A model generated the notes under the pieces. That model was given only the letters and a program-made list of their open reading frames with translations. It was not told the DNA's origin and did no database searches. Below, in pieces: positions 52,745 to 61,386 of a DNA stretch of 64,000 bases (position 1 is the first letter of the stretch; each line of letters starts with the position of its first letter). A program made the position numbers and the translations under genes. Source of the DNA: Lachnospiraceae bacterium (GTDB lineage: Bacteria > Bacillota > Clostridia > Lachnospirales > Lachnospiraceae); assembly GCA_024682075.1 (NCBI GenBank), contig JAIKZQ010000042.1, positions 1-64,000 of the forward strand, given 5' to 3'.

Positions 52745-53917
52745 ATGAACAACTTTACATTTTACAGCCCCACATATTTTGTGTTCGGAAAAGAAGAAGA
52801 AAACAGAGCAGGAGAAATGGTTAAAAGATTCGGCGGCACAAAGGTCCTGATCCACTATGGCGGCGGAAGCGTCGTAAGATCCGGACTGCTGGACCGTGTT
52901 AAGAAGAGCCTTGATGAGGCGCAGATAGCGTACGTCGAGCTGGGCGGAGTCAAGCCCAATCCCAGGAGCGGACTTGTCTATGAAGGCATCGATCTGTGCA
53001 GGAAGGAAAACGTGGATTTCATTCTGGCTGTCGGCGGCGGAAGCTCGATAGATTCTTCCAAGGCCATAGCAGCAGGCGTCCCGTATGACGGAGATTTCTG
53101 GGATTTTTATTCCGGAAAGAAGATCGAAAAAGCGCTTCCCGTCGGAACGATACTCACTATCGCGGCTGCCGGAAGCGAAGGCTCGGGTGATTCCGTCATC
53201 ACCAACGAGAACGGGATGTATAAGCGCGGTACCGGAAGCGAAGCGATCCGTCCCGTATTCTCCATTCTCAATCCCGAACTTACCGAGACGCTTCCGCCTT
53301 ATCAGACCGCATGCGGCATCACGGATATCTGTGCTCACCTTATCGAAAGATACCTGACCAATACTCCGGACGTGGTGACCACGGACCGTCAGATCGAGGG
53401 ACTTCTTCTTGCAATGATCGAGGAAGGTCCCAAGGCAATAGACAAGCCCGATGATTATGAAGCGCGTGCCAATATCATGTGGGCCGGTATGATGGCTCAT
53501 AACAATTCATGCGGTGTCGGACGTTCCCAGGACTGGAACAGCCACGAGATCGAGCATGAGCTCTCAGCTCTCTATGACTGCGCACACGGTGCGGGACTTG
53601 CAGTGACATTCCCCGCATATCTGGGTTATGTATGGAAGCATGATCCGGCCCGTCTGCGTCAGTTTGCCGTCAGAGTGTGGGGCGTTCCGGATGAAGGCGA
53701 TGATGAATCGGTCATAAATGAGGGCATCGCACGTTTCAGAGCATTTCTTAAGAGGATCGGCATGCCTCAGACACTTGGTGAACTCGGCGGAACCGAAGCC
53801 GACATAGATAAGCTTGCACATTCCGCTGTTTACGGTAACGGAAGAGGCGGCAAGTTATACGGATTCGTTCACGTGGATGAAGAGGATGTGAAGAATATTT
53901 ACAGACTGATGCTTTGA
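52745..53917 (+). CDS. Iron-containing alcohol dehydrogenase, BdhA/YqhD-like
   Basis: A 390-residue group III alcohol dehydrogenase. The nucleotide-binding GGGSSIDSSK is at about residues 97-106. Metal ligands are visible as the Asp and His of GITDICAHLIERY and two later His residues in NSHEIEHELSALYDCAHGAG. It resembles NADH/NADPH-dependent butanol dehydrogenases, which reduce aldehydes. Within this operon it may oxidise or reduce a polyol intermediate. GAAAGGAAAAAG precedes the start. Confidence 0.92.
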   Translation: MNNFTFYSPTYFVFGKEEENRAGEMVKRFGGTKVLIHYGGGSVVRSGLLDRVKKSLDEAQIAYVELGGVKPNPRSGLVYEGIDLCRKENVDFILAVGGGSSIDSSKAIAAGVPYDGDFWDFYSGKKIEKALPVGTILTIAAAGSEGSGDSVITNENGMYKRGTGSEAIRPVFSILNPELTETLPPYQTACGITDICAHLIERYLTNTPDVVTTDRQIEGLLLAMIEEGPKAIDKPDDYEARANIMWAGMMAHNNSCGVGRSQDWNSHEIEHELSALYDCAHGAGLAVTFPAYLGYVWKHDPARLRQFAVRVWGVPDEGDDESVINEGIARFRAFLKRIGMPQTLGELGGTEADIDKLAHSAVYGNGRGGKLYGFVHVDEEDVKNIYRLML

Positions 53918-53943
53918 TGTGAGCAAAAACGGAGGACCGGAAA

Positions 53944-54777
53944 ATGCGTCTTGGAACATCATCACCTCTGGCACACGGATCGCCGGAAGAATGGGCTGAC
54001 AATCAGAAAAAGCTCGGATGCAGGGCAGTGGTATTCCCTGTCCAAAGCAATGAGAGTGAAGACAGGATCATCTCCTATAAGGAGGCTGCCGAAAAAAGCG
54101 GACTAATGATCGCGGAAGTGGGGATCTGGAGAAATGCGCTTTCGCCGGATCCGGATGAGCGCAAAAAGAATATGGATTACTGCGTAGAGCAGCTCCGTCT
54201 TGCGGACTTCCTCGGAGCAAGATGCGCGGTGAACGTGGCAGGAGCATTCGGTCCGAGATGGGACGGTCATTACAGGGCAAATTTCACGCCCGAAGCCAGG
54301 AAAGAGACCGTGAAGATGGTCCGTGAGATCATAGACAGGGCGGATGTGAAGAACACATATTTCACTCTCGAGCCCATGCCGTGGATGATACCTACAGGAC
54401 CGAAGGATTACCTGAAGCTTCTGGACGAAGTGGAAAGGGAAAGATTCGCGGTACATATGGATATCTTCAACATGATAAACAGTGCCGGGAGATATTTTGC
54501 CCCGGAGGAATTCGTTGATGAATGTGCGGAACTGCTCGGTGACAGGATAAAAAGCTGTCATATCAAGGATGTGCATCTTGCTGAGGAATTCACGTTCAGG
54601 CTCGAAGAGTGCGCTCCGGGTCAGGGAGAATTCCCTCTCAGATACTATGCGGAGAAGATGAACTCCATAGATCCCGACATGCCCGTCATCCTCGAGCATC
54701 TGAGCAGTGATGAGGATTATCTGAAATACATGGGATACCTTAAGGAGGAATTGAATGGAATATACCAGACTTCGTGA
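53944..54777 (+). CDS. Sugar phosphate isomerase/epimerase (xylose isomerase-like TIM barrel)
   Basis: A 277-residue TIM-barrel protein of the AP endonuclease family 2 clan. Metal-binding residues can be picked out: Glu in FTLEPMPW, Asp and His in VHMDIFNMIN, His in SCHIKDVH, and Glu in ILEHLS. Relatives isomerise or epimerise sugars or inosose. The operon context (dehydrogenases and epimerase) supports a role in sugar or cyclitol breakdown, but the substrate is unknown. It overlaps the next gene by 23 nt. AGGA is upstream of the ATG. Confidence 0.83.
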   Translation: MRLGTSSPLAHGSPEEWADNQKKLGCRAVVFPVQSNESEDRIISYKEAAEKSGLMIAEVGIWRNALSPDPDERKKNMDYCVEQLRLADFLGARCAVNVAGAFGPRWDGHYRANFTPEARKETVKMVREIIDRADVKNTYFTLEPMPWMIPTGPKDYLKLLDEVERERFAVHMDIFNMINSAGRYFAPEEFVDECAELLGDRIKSCHIKDVHLAEEFTFRLEECAPGQGEFPLRYYAEKMNSIDPDMPVILEHLSSDEDYLKYMGYLKEELNGIYQTS

Positions 54778-55651
54778 TGCCAATATCATTAATGAGAAAT
54801 ACATGGATTCCATACTCATAGAGGAAAGGCTGATAGACTCCGTTGTTGCCGATATCGGCATAGATTTTCTGGGAGAGCATTTTGACAGCCCGGTGATGAC
54901 GCCTGCCTTTTCTCATCTGGGTAATTACGCAGGCCGTGATCTGACGGGACTTGAAGAGTATTCCATTGCTGCAGGGAATCTTAACATACTGAACTTTGTC
55001 GGCATGATGGAAAACGACATGTTCGCAAAGATCGCTGATACAGGTGCGAAGACTGTCAGGATCGTCAAGCCTTATGCAGACAACGGCAAGGTCAGAGACC
55101 AGTTCAGGTTCGCCGAGGAGGCGGGAGCTTTCGGAATAGGGATGGACATAGATCACATCTTCGGAAATGACGGACTTGACGTGGTGGTCGGTGAGAAGAT
55201 GGATGTACAGACTTTCGACATGCTGGCTTCATATGTGTCGGACACCGGACTCCCGTTTTTCGTAAAGGGCGTGTTAAGCGCATCGGATGCGGTCAAGTGC
55301 GCCGAGTTCGGAGCGTCCGCCATAATCGTGAGCCATCATCACGGCAGGCTTCCCTATGCGGTTCCGCCCATGATGGCTCTTCCCGAAATAAATGATGCAC
55401 TTGCCGGTAAAAATGTTAAAATAATAGTTGATTGCGGAATCGGAAGCGGTGCCGACGTATACAAGGCCCTGGCTCTCGGAGCAGATGCTGCGGCTGTCGG
55501 CAGATCGATGCTTCCCGATCTTGAAAAAGAAGGCACTCCCGGAGCAGAGCGTTTCATAAAGGGAGTTTCCGATGAGCTCAGGTATATCATGAGCTTCACG
55601 GGATTTTCATCCGTTGCCAAAATGGATGATTCCTGCCTGTATTTTACATGA
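54755..55651 (+). CDS. FMN-dependent alpha-hydroxy-acid dehydrogenase-like protein
   Basis: A 298-residue protein of the lactate oxidase/glycolate oxidase family. It has FSHLGNYAGRDL, the FVKGVLSASDAVKCAEFGASAIIVS strand-helix with the Lys, and IIVDCGIGSGADVYKALALGADAAAVGR, the phosphate-binding barrel end. The usual SNHGGR active-site motif reads SHHHGR, so the catalytic His and Arg are kept but two neighbours differ. It is somewhat shorter than typical members (about 350). It would oxidise a 2-hydroxy acid or a related substrate. Confidence 0.8.
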   Translation: MEYTRLRDANIINEKYMDSILIEERLIDSVVADIGIDFLGEHFDSPVMTPAFSHLGNYAGRDLTGLEEYSIAAGNLNILNFVGMMENDMFAKIADTGAKTVRIVKPYADNGKVRDQFRFAEEAGAFGIGMDIDHIFGNDGLDVVVGEKMDVQTFDMLASYVSDTGLPFFVKGVLSASDAVKCAEFGASAIIVSHHHGRLPYAVPPMMALPEINDALAGKNVKIIVDCGIGSGADVYKALALGADAAAVGRSMLPDLEKEGTPGAERFIKGVSDELRYIMSFTGFSSVAKMDDSCLYFT

Positions 55652-55664
55652 TGGGTGCGAATTA

Positions 55665-56585
55665 ATGACTGACAAGCTTAAAGAGATAGTTAATGAGTAT
55701 TTCGTTGGAAATGAGAAGGTCGTTGAGAACGTTCTCATATGCATGCTGGCAGGCGGACATGTCCTGATAGAGGATGTTCCCGGCGTCGGCAAGACCACGC
55801 TTGTCAAGACCCTCGCCGCGGCAGTTGACCTTGATTTCGGACGCATACAGTTCACTCCCGACACGCTTCCTTCGGACGTGACGGGAGTGTCAATGCTTAA
55901 CATGAAGACAGGACAGTTCGAGTATAGGGAAGGCTCCGTCATGCACCAGATAATCCTGGCTGACGAGATCAACAGGACATCTCCCAAGACTCAGTCTGCT
56001 CTGCTTGAAGCAATGGCTGAAGGCCATGTGACGGTTGATGATAAGAGCTACGATCTTCCGAGGCCTTTCATGATCATCGCCACCCAGAACCCTGTGGAAT
56101 TTGCCGGAACATATCCTCTTCCCGAGGCACAGCTTGACCGTTTCATGATGAAGCTTTCGATAGGTTATCCCACTCCCGAAAACGAGATCCTGATCACCAG
56201 GAGATTTCTTGAGGGGAAGACCAGTGACAAGATAAAAAGTGTTGTCAGCTCTTCGCAGCTTCTAAAGATGATGGATGAAGTCCGCGATGTGAAGATCGCA
56301 GACAATGTCCTCAAATATGCGGGAGATATCATAGGGCTTACCAGAACCGAGAAAAGGTTCGTGATGGGCGTAAGCTCACGTGCGATGATAATGATGGTAC
56401 AGGCCGCAAGGGCTCGTGCTTATCTGTACGGAAGGGAGTTCGTCACTCCGGATGATGTCAAGGCTGTTGCCGTTAATACTCTGCATCACAGAGTATCTCT
56501 TTCCTATGATGCAAGGATCTCCGGCGAGAGTGTCGATCAGGTGATCTATTCGGATGTTCTGAAGGCCAAGGTGCCTATGGTGTGA
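55665..56585 (+). CDS. MoxR-family AAA+ ATPase
   Basis: A 306-residue AAA+ protein. Walker A is EDVPGVGKTTLVK, Walker B is ILADEINRTSPK, the sensor-1 region is IIATQNPVE, and the GTYPLPEAQLDRF motif is typical of MoxR. MoxR proteins act with VWA/DUF58 proteins as chaperone-like activators, here with the next two genes. The ATG at 55665 was chosen; an earlier in-frame ATG overlaps the preceding gene. The ribosome site is weak. Confidence 0.92.
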   Translation: MTDKLKEIVNEYFVGNEKVVENVLICMLAGGHVLIEDVPGVGKTTLVKTLAAAVDLDFGRIQFTPDTLPSDVTGVSMLNMKTGQFEYREGSVMHQIILADEINRTSPKTQSALLEAMAEGHVTVDDKSYDLPRPFMIIATQNPVEFAGTYPLPEAQLDRFMMKLSIGYPTPENEILITRRFLEGKTSDKIKSVVSSSQLLKMMDEVRDVKIADNVLKYAGDIIGLTRTEKRFVMGVSSRAMIMMVQAARARAYLYGREFVTPDDVKAVAVNTLHHRVSLSYDARISGESVDQVIYSDVLKAKVPMV

Positions 56586-56586
56586 T

Positions 56587-57747
56587 ATGCGCAGAAACGG
56601 TTACATAGCCATCGGGCTGTTTGTTTTATCACTCATCATCATATCGAATATAGGGGGGCCGGCTTCGTACGGCTTTTTCTTTTTTACTCTTTTCGTGCCT
56701 CTTGTCTCTTTTATCTATACGATCCTGGTCTATGTCCGCTTCAAGATATATCAGAGCATCGATACAAGGACCATCACTGCGGGAAGTGCCGTTCCGTTTT
56801 ATTTCACTCTTCAGAACGAAGATCTTTTTACCCACTCGGGAGTAAAGACTCATTATTTTTCCGATTTTTCGAACATAAGCGACCTTGAGGATGAGGAGTA
56901 TGAACTGATGCCGCATACGGGCATCAGACGCGAAACGCTCCTTGTCTGCAGATACAGGGGAGAGTATGAAGTGGGGATAAAGAGCGTGACGGTCACGGAT
57001 TTCCTGCGTCTGTTCTCGATCACTTTTAAGAACCGGGAAACGCTTAAGGCCATAGTCCTTCCCCGGCTTGAGATCCTTCCCGATTCACTGACAATGGAAA
57101 ATATCACGGATCCCGAAGTGTCTGCTTCACGCGACAGAAAGGCTCCTGACATTCCCGTCAGAGAGTACGTTCCCGGAGATGATGTCAGGTTCATTAACTG
57201 GAAAGCTACTGCCCGAACCGGAAAACCTCAGGTTAAGACATTCACCGGAGAAAGAGCTCCTTCATTCAGGATCATCATGGATTCCTGCAGATATTCCGAA
57301 AAACCGGAAGATCATCTTCCTTTGGAAAACAAGATACTCGAGACCGTTCTTGCGCTCGGCTATTTCCTGACGGAAAAAGGAATGAACGTGAGCGTATGTG
57401 CATTTAATGAAAAACTCATCAGGTATTCGGTAAAGCCGGATGACGGATTTGAGGATTTCTATAATGCAATGGCCGGATTTGCGTTCAGGAAAAGCAATGA
57501 CACAAAAAGGCTTTTCGACGGGCTCGAATCGGACGGATCCGTCACGGAATGTTCTTCGGTCATATATGTGCTTCATGAATGGAGCGATGCCGCAAGGGTA
57601 TATTCCGAAAGGCTTAAGGGGTGCTCCGTGCATCAGATGCTGTACCTTGTCACGGACAGTCAGGATAAGCTGTATGCGGAGGCAGATGCATCCATGGGCA
57701 TCATGAAGATCGGATACGAGGACCGGATAAGTGAGGTGCTCGGATGA
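56587..57747 (+). CDS. DUF58 domain protein
   Basis: A 386-residue protein. Two membrane helices (residues 5-45) are followed by a beta domain and the DUF58 signature VREYVPGDDVRFINWKATAR. A VWA-like fold follows (IIMDSCRYSE). It always accompanies MoxR and transglutaminase-like genes and is presumed to form a membrane complex with them. It starts 1 nt after the MoxR stop and overlaps the next gene by 4 nt (ATGA). Confidence 0.9.
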   Translation: MRRNGYIAIGLFVLSLIIISNIGGPASYGFFFFTLFVPLVSFIYTILVYVRFKIYQSIDTRTITAGSAVPFYFTLQNEDLFTHSGVKTHYFSDFSNISDLEDEEYELMPHTGIRRETLLVCRYRGEYEVGIKSVTVTDFLRLFSITFKNRETLKAIVLPRLEILPDSLTMENITDPEVSASRDRKAPDIPVREYVPGDDVRFINWKATARTGKPQVKTFTGERAPSFRIIMDSCRYSEKPEDHLPLENKILETVLALGYFLTEKGMNVSVCAFNEKLIRYSVKPDDGFEDFYNAMAGFAFRKSNDTKRLFDGLESDGSVTECSSVIYVLHEWSDAARVYSERLKGCSVHQMLYLVTDSQDKLYAEADASMGIMKIGYEDRISEVLG

Positions 57748-59996
57748 TCGTTTTATTCCATGAGATCATTTACATAACAGTGCTCTCAACAGGGATGCTC
57801 GCATTTTTCATGCCTTTTTTGGGATATGAAGATGCGGGACTTTTGATCGTCATTCTTTCTGCATTGACGGCCTCGGCCCCCGCACTTTTCAAAAAGAGCA
57901 GCTGGATGGGAAAACTTGTCATGACGGGCGTGCTCATAGCCCTGATCATTGCGGGTGTGCTACTTGGCAGGAATGAATCCTTCAGGGCATTTTTCGCTGT
58001 TCATACGGAGTGGGTGCCGGTCCTGGTCATTGCGATATGTGCGTTTTTTGCAGGTGAGATCTCATCGCATTTTGCGCCGGCAAGGATCGTCTTTTCCGTA
58101 TTGTTTGCCGGTGGCATTATCGCCGCGGTGGCGCTTGATGCGGTGATCGGCAAGCTGCTTGTTGTGTGCGTGCTTGCATATGTCCTCCTTGCGCTTATCG
58201 AAGAGATACAGAGAAGATGGGTCAAATCGGGATATACGGACGGGAAAAAGCATCTGGTGTATGTCATGGTCTTCGTGGTGCTTGCAATGGTGCCGGTCCT
58301 TCTTTTGCCTGCACCGGACGATCCGTATGACTGGGAATTGTTCAAGAGGATATACAAGTCGGTATCGGAATCTTTCAGTGAATTCGGAAGAAAGTTTTCG
58401 TCGGACGGGGTATATGATCCTGCCAATGTCGTGATCGGTTTTACCGGAAGAGGAGATCTTCACGGGAATGTCAATCATGCAAATGACGAGGCGATGAATC
58501 TGATAGACATGTCGAATCTCATCAAGGGCGTCAGGCTTGACGGAAGGAGCTTTGATGCTTTTGACGGGATGTCATGGACTGATGGCGATCTGTCGGAAGA
58601 TGCGGATGAACTTCTGGATACGGTTGCATTTCTTGCGACGGTGAACGGCTATGCCGAAAATCCCGACGATTACTATCGCAGGAATACTTTCAGGATATCT
58701 TATGAGGGGATATCGACACCGTATGTTTTCACTCCTCTCAAGTCCGTGGTCGGCAGGGACGGCACAGGGGAGTTCATCACGTATTCGGGCGGTGATATCA
58801 TCTGGGCCGATGAGAAGAATGTTCTAGGCGAATACTGGGTCACCCTTTACAGGATGAATACCGCCAATCGTGTTTTTGATGAAATGATAGAGAGTGTAAC
58901 GGTCCCGGACAGGGAGGCATTCGATGCCCGGCTGGAGGAACTGTCTTTGTCCGGGCAGGAAGGACTTACATACGAGGATTATCTAAGGCACGCCGCCCGG
59001 ATCCGCGAGCTATACACCGATGCGCCGGAGATCTCGGATGAGCTGGACGAATATCTGCAGCGGATCTATGAAGGGGCCGATACCATAACGGAGAAGATGA
59101 ACAGGCTCTGCAGGGAACTTGCCTCTTATGAATATACCGATCGCCCCGGAGACATGCCCGAATATGTTACGGATGCTTCATCCATGCTTGATTACTTCAT
59201 GCTCGAGTCGAGGCGGGGGTATTGTTCATATTTTGCAACGGCATTTGTGCTTCTTGCGCGTAATGAGGGATTACCCGCAAGATATGTCCAGGGATATCTG
59301 GTCCCCACAGGCGGTGCGAGGAATGTCACGGTCTATACTTATATGGCTCATGCATGGCCCGAAGTATACTATGAGGGCATCGGCTGGATCGCCTATGAAC
59401 CGACACCCGGGATGGGCACTTATGATTACTGGAGAACCGAGGCTGAAAACCTTGCCCTTAATCAGGGCGTTTCGGCCGGTTATCCCGGAATGCGGGAAGA
59501 GGAAGAAGGATCACAGCAGGAAGCGGTCAACCCCGAGGAGGAAGAGGAGGAGAAGATACGCATTCCCGTCCGCGTGATAGTCATTCCCATCGTGACCGGC
59601 CTTAGCTTTATCGTGATGTTTTTCATAATCGGAAATGTTGTGATGGCTATGCTGTTTAGAAAAAAGAGCATAGCCGAGCGCTTTGAGATACTTTGCAGGC
59701 AGGACATGAACCTGCTCAGGATACTTGGCTTCGGAATCACCCGGGGCGAGACTCTTTCCGAGTTCGAAAAAAGGATAGGTGATGAGGCGGGACCCGAGCT
59801 GGCGGAATTCGTGGAGGATATGACCGGATATCTGTATGCCGGAAATATAGAGCTTGAGGAACCCGAAATACGCGCAATGAAGTATAAATCGGCCCTTCTT
59901 TCAAGGCTCAGAAAGGAAAATTTCCTGAAATATGCGGGTTTTTATCTCGGACTTCAAAGCGGAGGACGGGTTAAGGGTTGCACTGGTGAAAATTGA
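57744..59996 (+). CDS. Membrane protein with transglutaminase-like domain
   Basis: A 750-residue protein. About six helices fill residues 1-195. The extracellular transglutaminase-like domain has Cys in SRRGYCSYFATAFVLLAR, His in MAHAWPEVYYEG and Asp/Glu in AYEPTPG. A further helix near 620 precedes a cytoplasmic DUF4129-like tail. With MoxR and DUF58 it forms the common three-gene module, whose cellular role is not settled. The end of this gene contains the promoter of the DHH gene. Confidence 0.9.
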   Translation: MIVLFHEIIYITVLSTGMLAFFMPFLGYEDAGLLIVILSALTASAPALFKKSSWMGKLVMTGVLIALIIAGVLLGRNESFRAFFAVHTEWVPVLVIAICAFFAGEISSHFAPARIVFSVLFAGGIIAAVALDAVIGKLLVVCVLAYVLLALIEEIQRRWVKSGYTDGKKHLVYVMVFVVLAMVPVLLLPAPDDPYDWELFKRIYKSVSESFSEFGRKFSSDGVYDPANVVIGFTGRGDLHGNVNHANDEAMNLIDMSNLIKGVRLDGRSFDAFDGMSWTDGDLSEDADELLDTVAFLATVNGYAENPDDYYRRNTFRISYEGISTPYVFTPLKSVVGRDGTGEFITYSGGDIIWADEKNVLGEYWVTLYRMNTANRVFDEMIESVTVPDREAFDARLEELSLSGQEGLTYEDYLRHAARIRELYTDAPEISDELDEYLQRIYEGADTITEKMNRLCRELASYEYTDRPGDMPEYVTDASSMLDYFMLESRRGYCSYFATAFVLLARNEGLPARYVQGYLVPTGGARNVTVYTYMAHAWPEVYYEGIGWIAYEPTPGMGTYDYWRTEAENLALNQGVSAGYPGMREEEEGSQQEAVNPEEEEEEKIRIPVRVIVIPIVTGLSFIVMFFIIGNVVMAMLFRKKSIAERFEILCRQDMNLLRILGFGITRGETLSEFEKRIGDEAGPELAEFVEDMTGYLYAGNIELEEPEIRAMKYKSALLSRLRKENFLKYAGFYLGLQSGGRVKGCTGEN

Positions 59997-60005
59997 TGAT
60001 AAAAT
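59978..60005 (+). promoter_or_regulatory. Promoter of the DHH-phosphoesterase gene
   Basis: TTGCAC (59978-59983) and TAAAAT (60000-60005) are 16 bp apart and overlap the stop of the transglutaminase gene. The AGGAAGG site (60052-60058) follows. Confidence 0.55.
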
Positions 60006-60066
60006 GGAAGGGTAAGCTCTCTGAGACGGCAAAGGTCTCGAAATCTATTCAAGGAAGGTTGACAAA

Positions 60067-60990
60067 ATGAGCAGAAGACTTATTACCAGAAGTGATTTTG
60101 ACGGACTTGTCTGTGCAATGCTTTTAAAGGAATTGGATATGATCGATGAGATCAAATTCGTTCACCCCAAGGATGTTCAGGACGGTAAGGTCGACATAAC
60201 GGGAGATGACATTACCACGAACCTCCCCTTTGATCCCAGAGTAAAGCTGGCATTTGACCATCACGAGAGTGAACTTTTGAGAGTGCACTCCGAGGAACTC
60301 AAGCAGAAGTTCATCATCGAAGGAGAAGCTAAGTCTGCTGCCAGAGTCGTATATAATTACTACGGCGGTGCCAAGACTTTCACCAGAGTCTCCGAAGAAA
60401 TCATGACCGCAGTAGATAAGGGTGACAGCGCTGACTTCACGGCTGACGAGATCCTCAATCCCAAGGGATGGGTGCTTCTTAATTTCCTGATGGACGCACG
60501 TACCGGTCTCGGAAGATTCCATGATTTCAGGATATCCAATTACGATCTCATGATGGAACTCATCACATACTGTGTGGACCATCCCATCGATAAGATCATG
60601 GAACTCCCCGATGTAAAGGAAAGAGTAGACCTGTATTTCGAGCAGCAGGAGCTTTTCAAGGAGCAGCTTAACAGGATCGCCAAAGTAGACGGAAAGGTAG
60701 TTGTCATCGACCTTCGTAATGAAGAGACCATCTATGCCGGCAACCGTTTCATGATCTACGCAATGCATCCCGAGGTTGAAGTATCCGTGCACGTTGCATG
60801 GGGATTCAAGAAGCAGAATACGGCAGTCATGATCGGAAGATCGATCATCAATAAGAGCTCAACCGTTAACATCGGTAACCTGTGCCTTGAGTACGGCGGA
60901 GGCGGACATGCTGCAGCAGGAACCTGTCAGCTTGACAACGACAAGGTAGATGCTGAACTTCCCGGAATCATCGCCAAACTTCAGGGATAA
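60067..60990 (+). CDS. DHH-family phosphoesterase
   Basis: A 307-residue DHH/DHHA1 superfamily protein. Motif I is TRSDFDGL, the DHH motif is FDHHESE, and the C-terminal GGGGHAAAG block is the DHHA1 signature. The spacing is like exopolyphosphatase-related or NrnA-type enzymes that degrade short oligonucleotides or cyclic dinucleotide products. The substrate is not shown. AGGAAGG precedes the start, and a terminator follows. Confidence 0.86.
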   Translation: MSRRLITRSDFDGLVCAMLLKELDMIDEIKFVHPKDVQDGKVDITGDDITTNLPFDPRVKLAFDHHESELLRVHSEELKQKFIIEGEAKSAARVVYNYYGGAKTFTRVSEEIMTAVDKGDSADFTADEILNPKGWVLLNFLMDARTGLGRFHDFRISNYDLMMELITYCVDHPIDKIMELPDVKERVDLYFEQQELFKEQLNRIAKVDGKVVVIDLRNEETIYAGNRFMIYAMHPEVEVSVHVAWGFKKQNTAVMIGRSIINKSSTVNIGNLCLEYGGGGHAAAGTCQLDNDKVDAELPGIIAKLQG

Positions 60991-61002
60991 GAATAAACAA
61001 TC

Positions 61003-61032
61003 AGCGGGTGGCCTCAGGTCACCCGCTTTTTT
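61003..61032 (+). terminator. Intrinsic terminator after the DHH gene
   Basis: AGCGGGTG (61003-61010) pairs with CACCCGCT (61020-61027), with an inner CC/GG extension, and is followed by TTTTT. Confidence 0.9.
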
Positions 61033-61082
61033 GAAATAATGACGATCCGGCGAGGCCGGAAACCTGATAAGGAGGATTGATC

Positions 61083-61331
61083 ATGGAACATGTAACCTAT
61101 GCTCCGAGCGGAGTGTGCTCAAAACAGATAGACTTTGACATCGAGGATGGCAAGATCAGAAATCTCGTATACGTCGGTGGATGCAACGGTAATCTCAAGG
61201 CTGTCGGAAAGCTTGTCGAGGGAAAGGATGCGAAGGAGATCGCAGATATGCTGAGAGGCAACCTGTGCGGAGTAAGGGGCACTTCCTGCGCAGACCAGCT
61301 TGCCAAAGCCATTGACAAGCATTACAGCTGA
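61083..61331 (+). CDS. TSCPD-domain protein (TIGR03905-type)
   Basis: An 82-residue protein that contains the TSCPD-like signature as GTSCADQL, with conserved Cys in GVCSKQIDFD and GGCNGNLKAVG. TSCPD domains also occur at the C-terminus of some B12-dependent ribonucleotide reductases. The stand-alone form is common in clostridia and has no proven role. GGAGG is 7 nt before the ATG at 61083. It lies between two terminators and is probably monocistronic. Confidence 0.85.
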   Translation: MEHVTYAPSGVCSKQIDFDIEDGKIRNLVYVGGCNGNLKAVGKLVEGKDAKEIADMLRGNLCGVRGTSCADQLAKAIDKHYS

Positions 61332-61345
61332 ACCGGATTAAAAAA

Positions 61346-61375
61346 GGGGGACGGATGAACCGTCCCCCCTATTAT
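61346..61375. terminator. Bidirectional terminator between TSCPD and trpB genes
   Basis: GGGGGACGG (61346-61354) pairs with CCGTCCCCC (61360-61368). The plus strand continues CTATTATTAT. On the minus strand a T6 run follows, which suits termination of the trpB transcript. It shares the GACGG/CCGTC core with other hairpins in the window. Confidence 0.82.
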
Positions 61376-61386
61376 TATATTAACTT

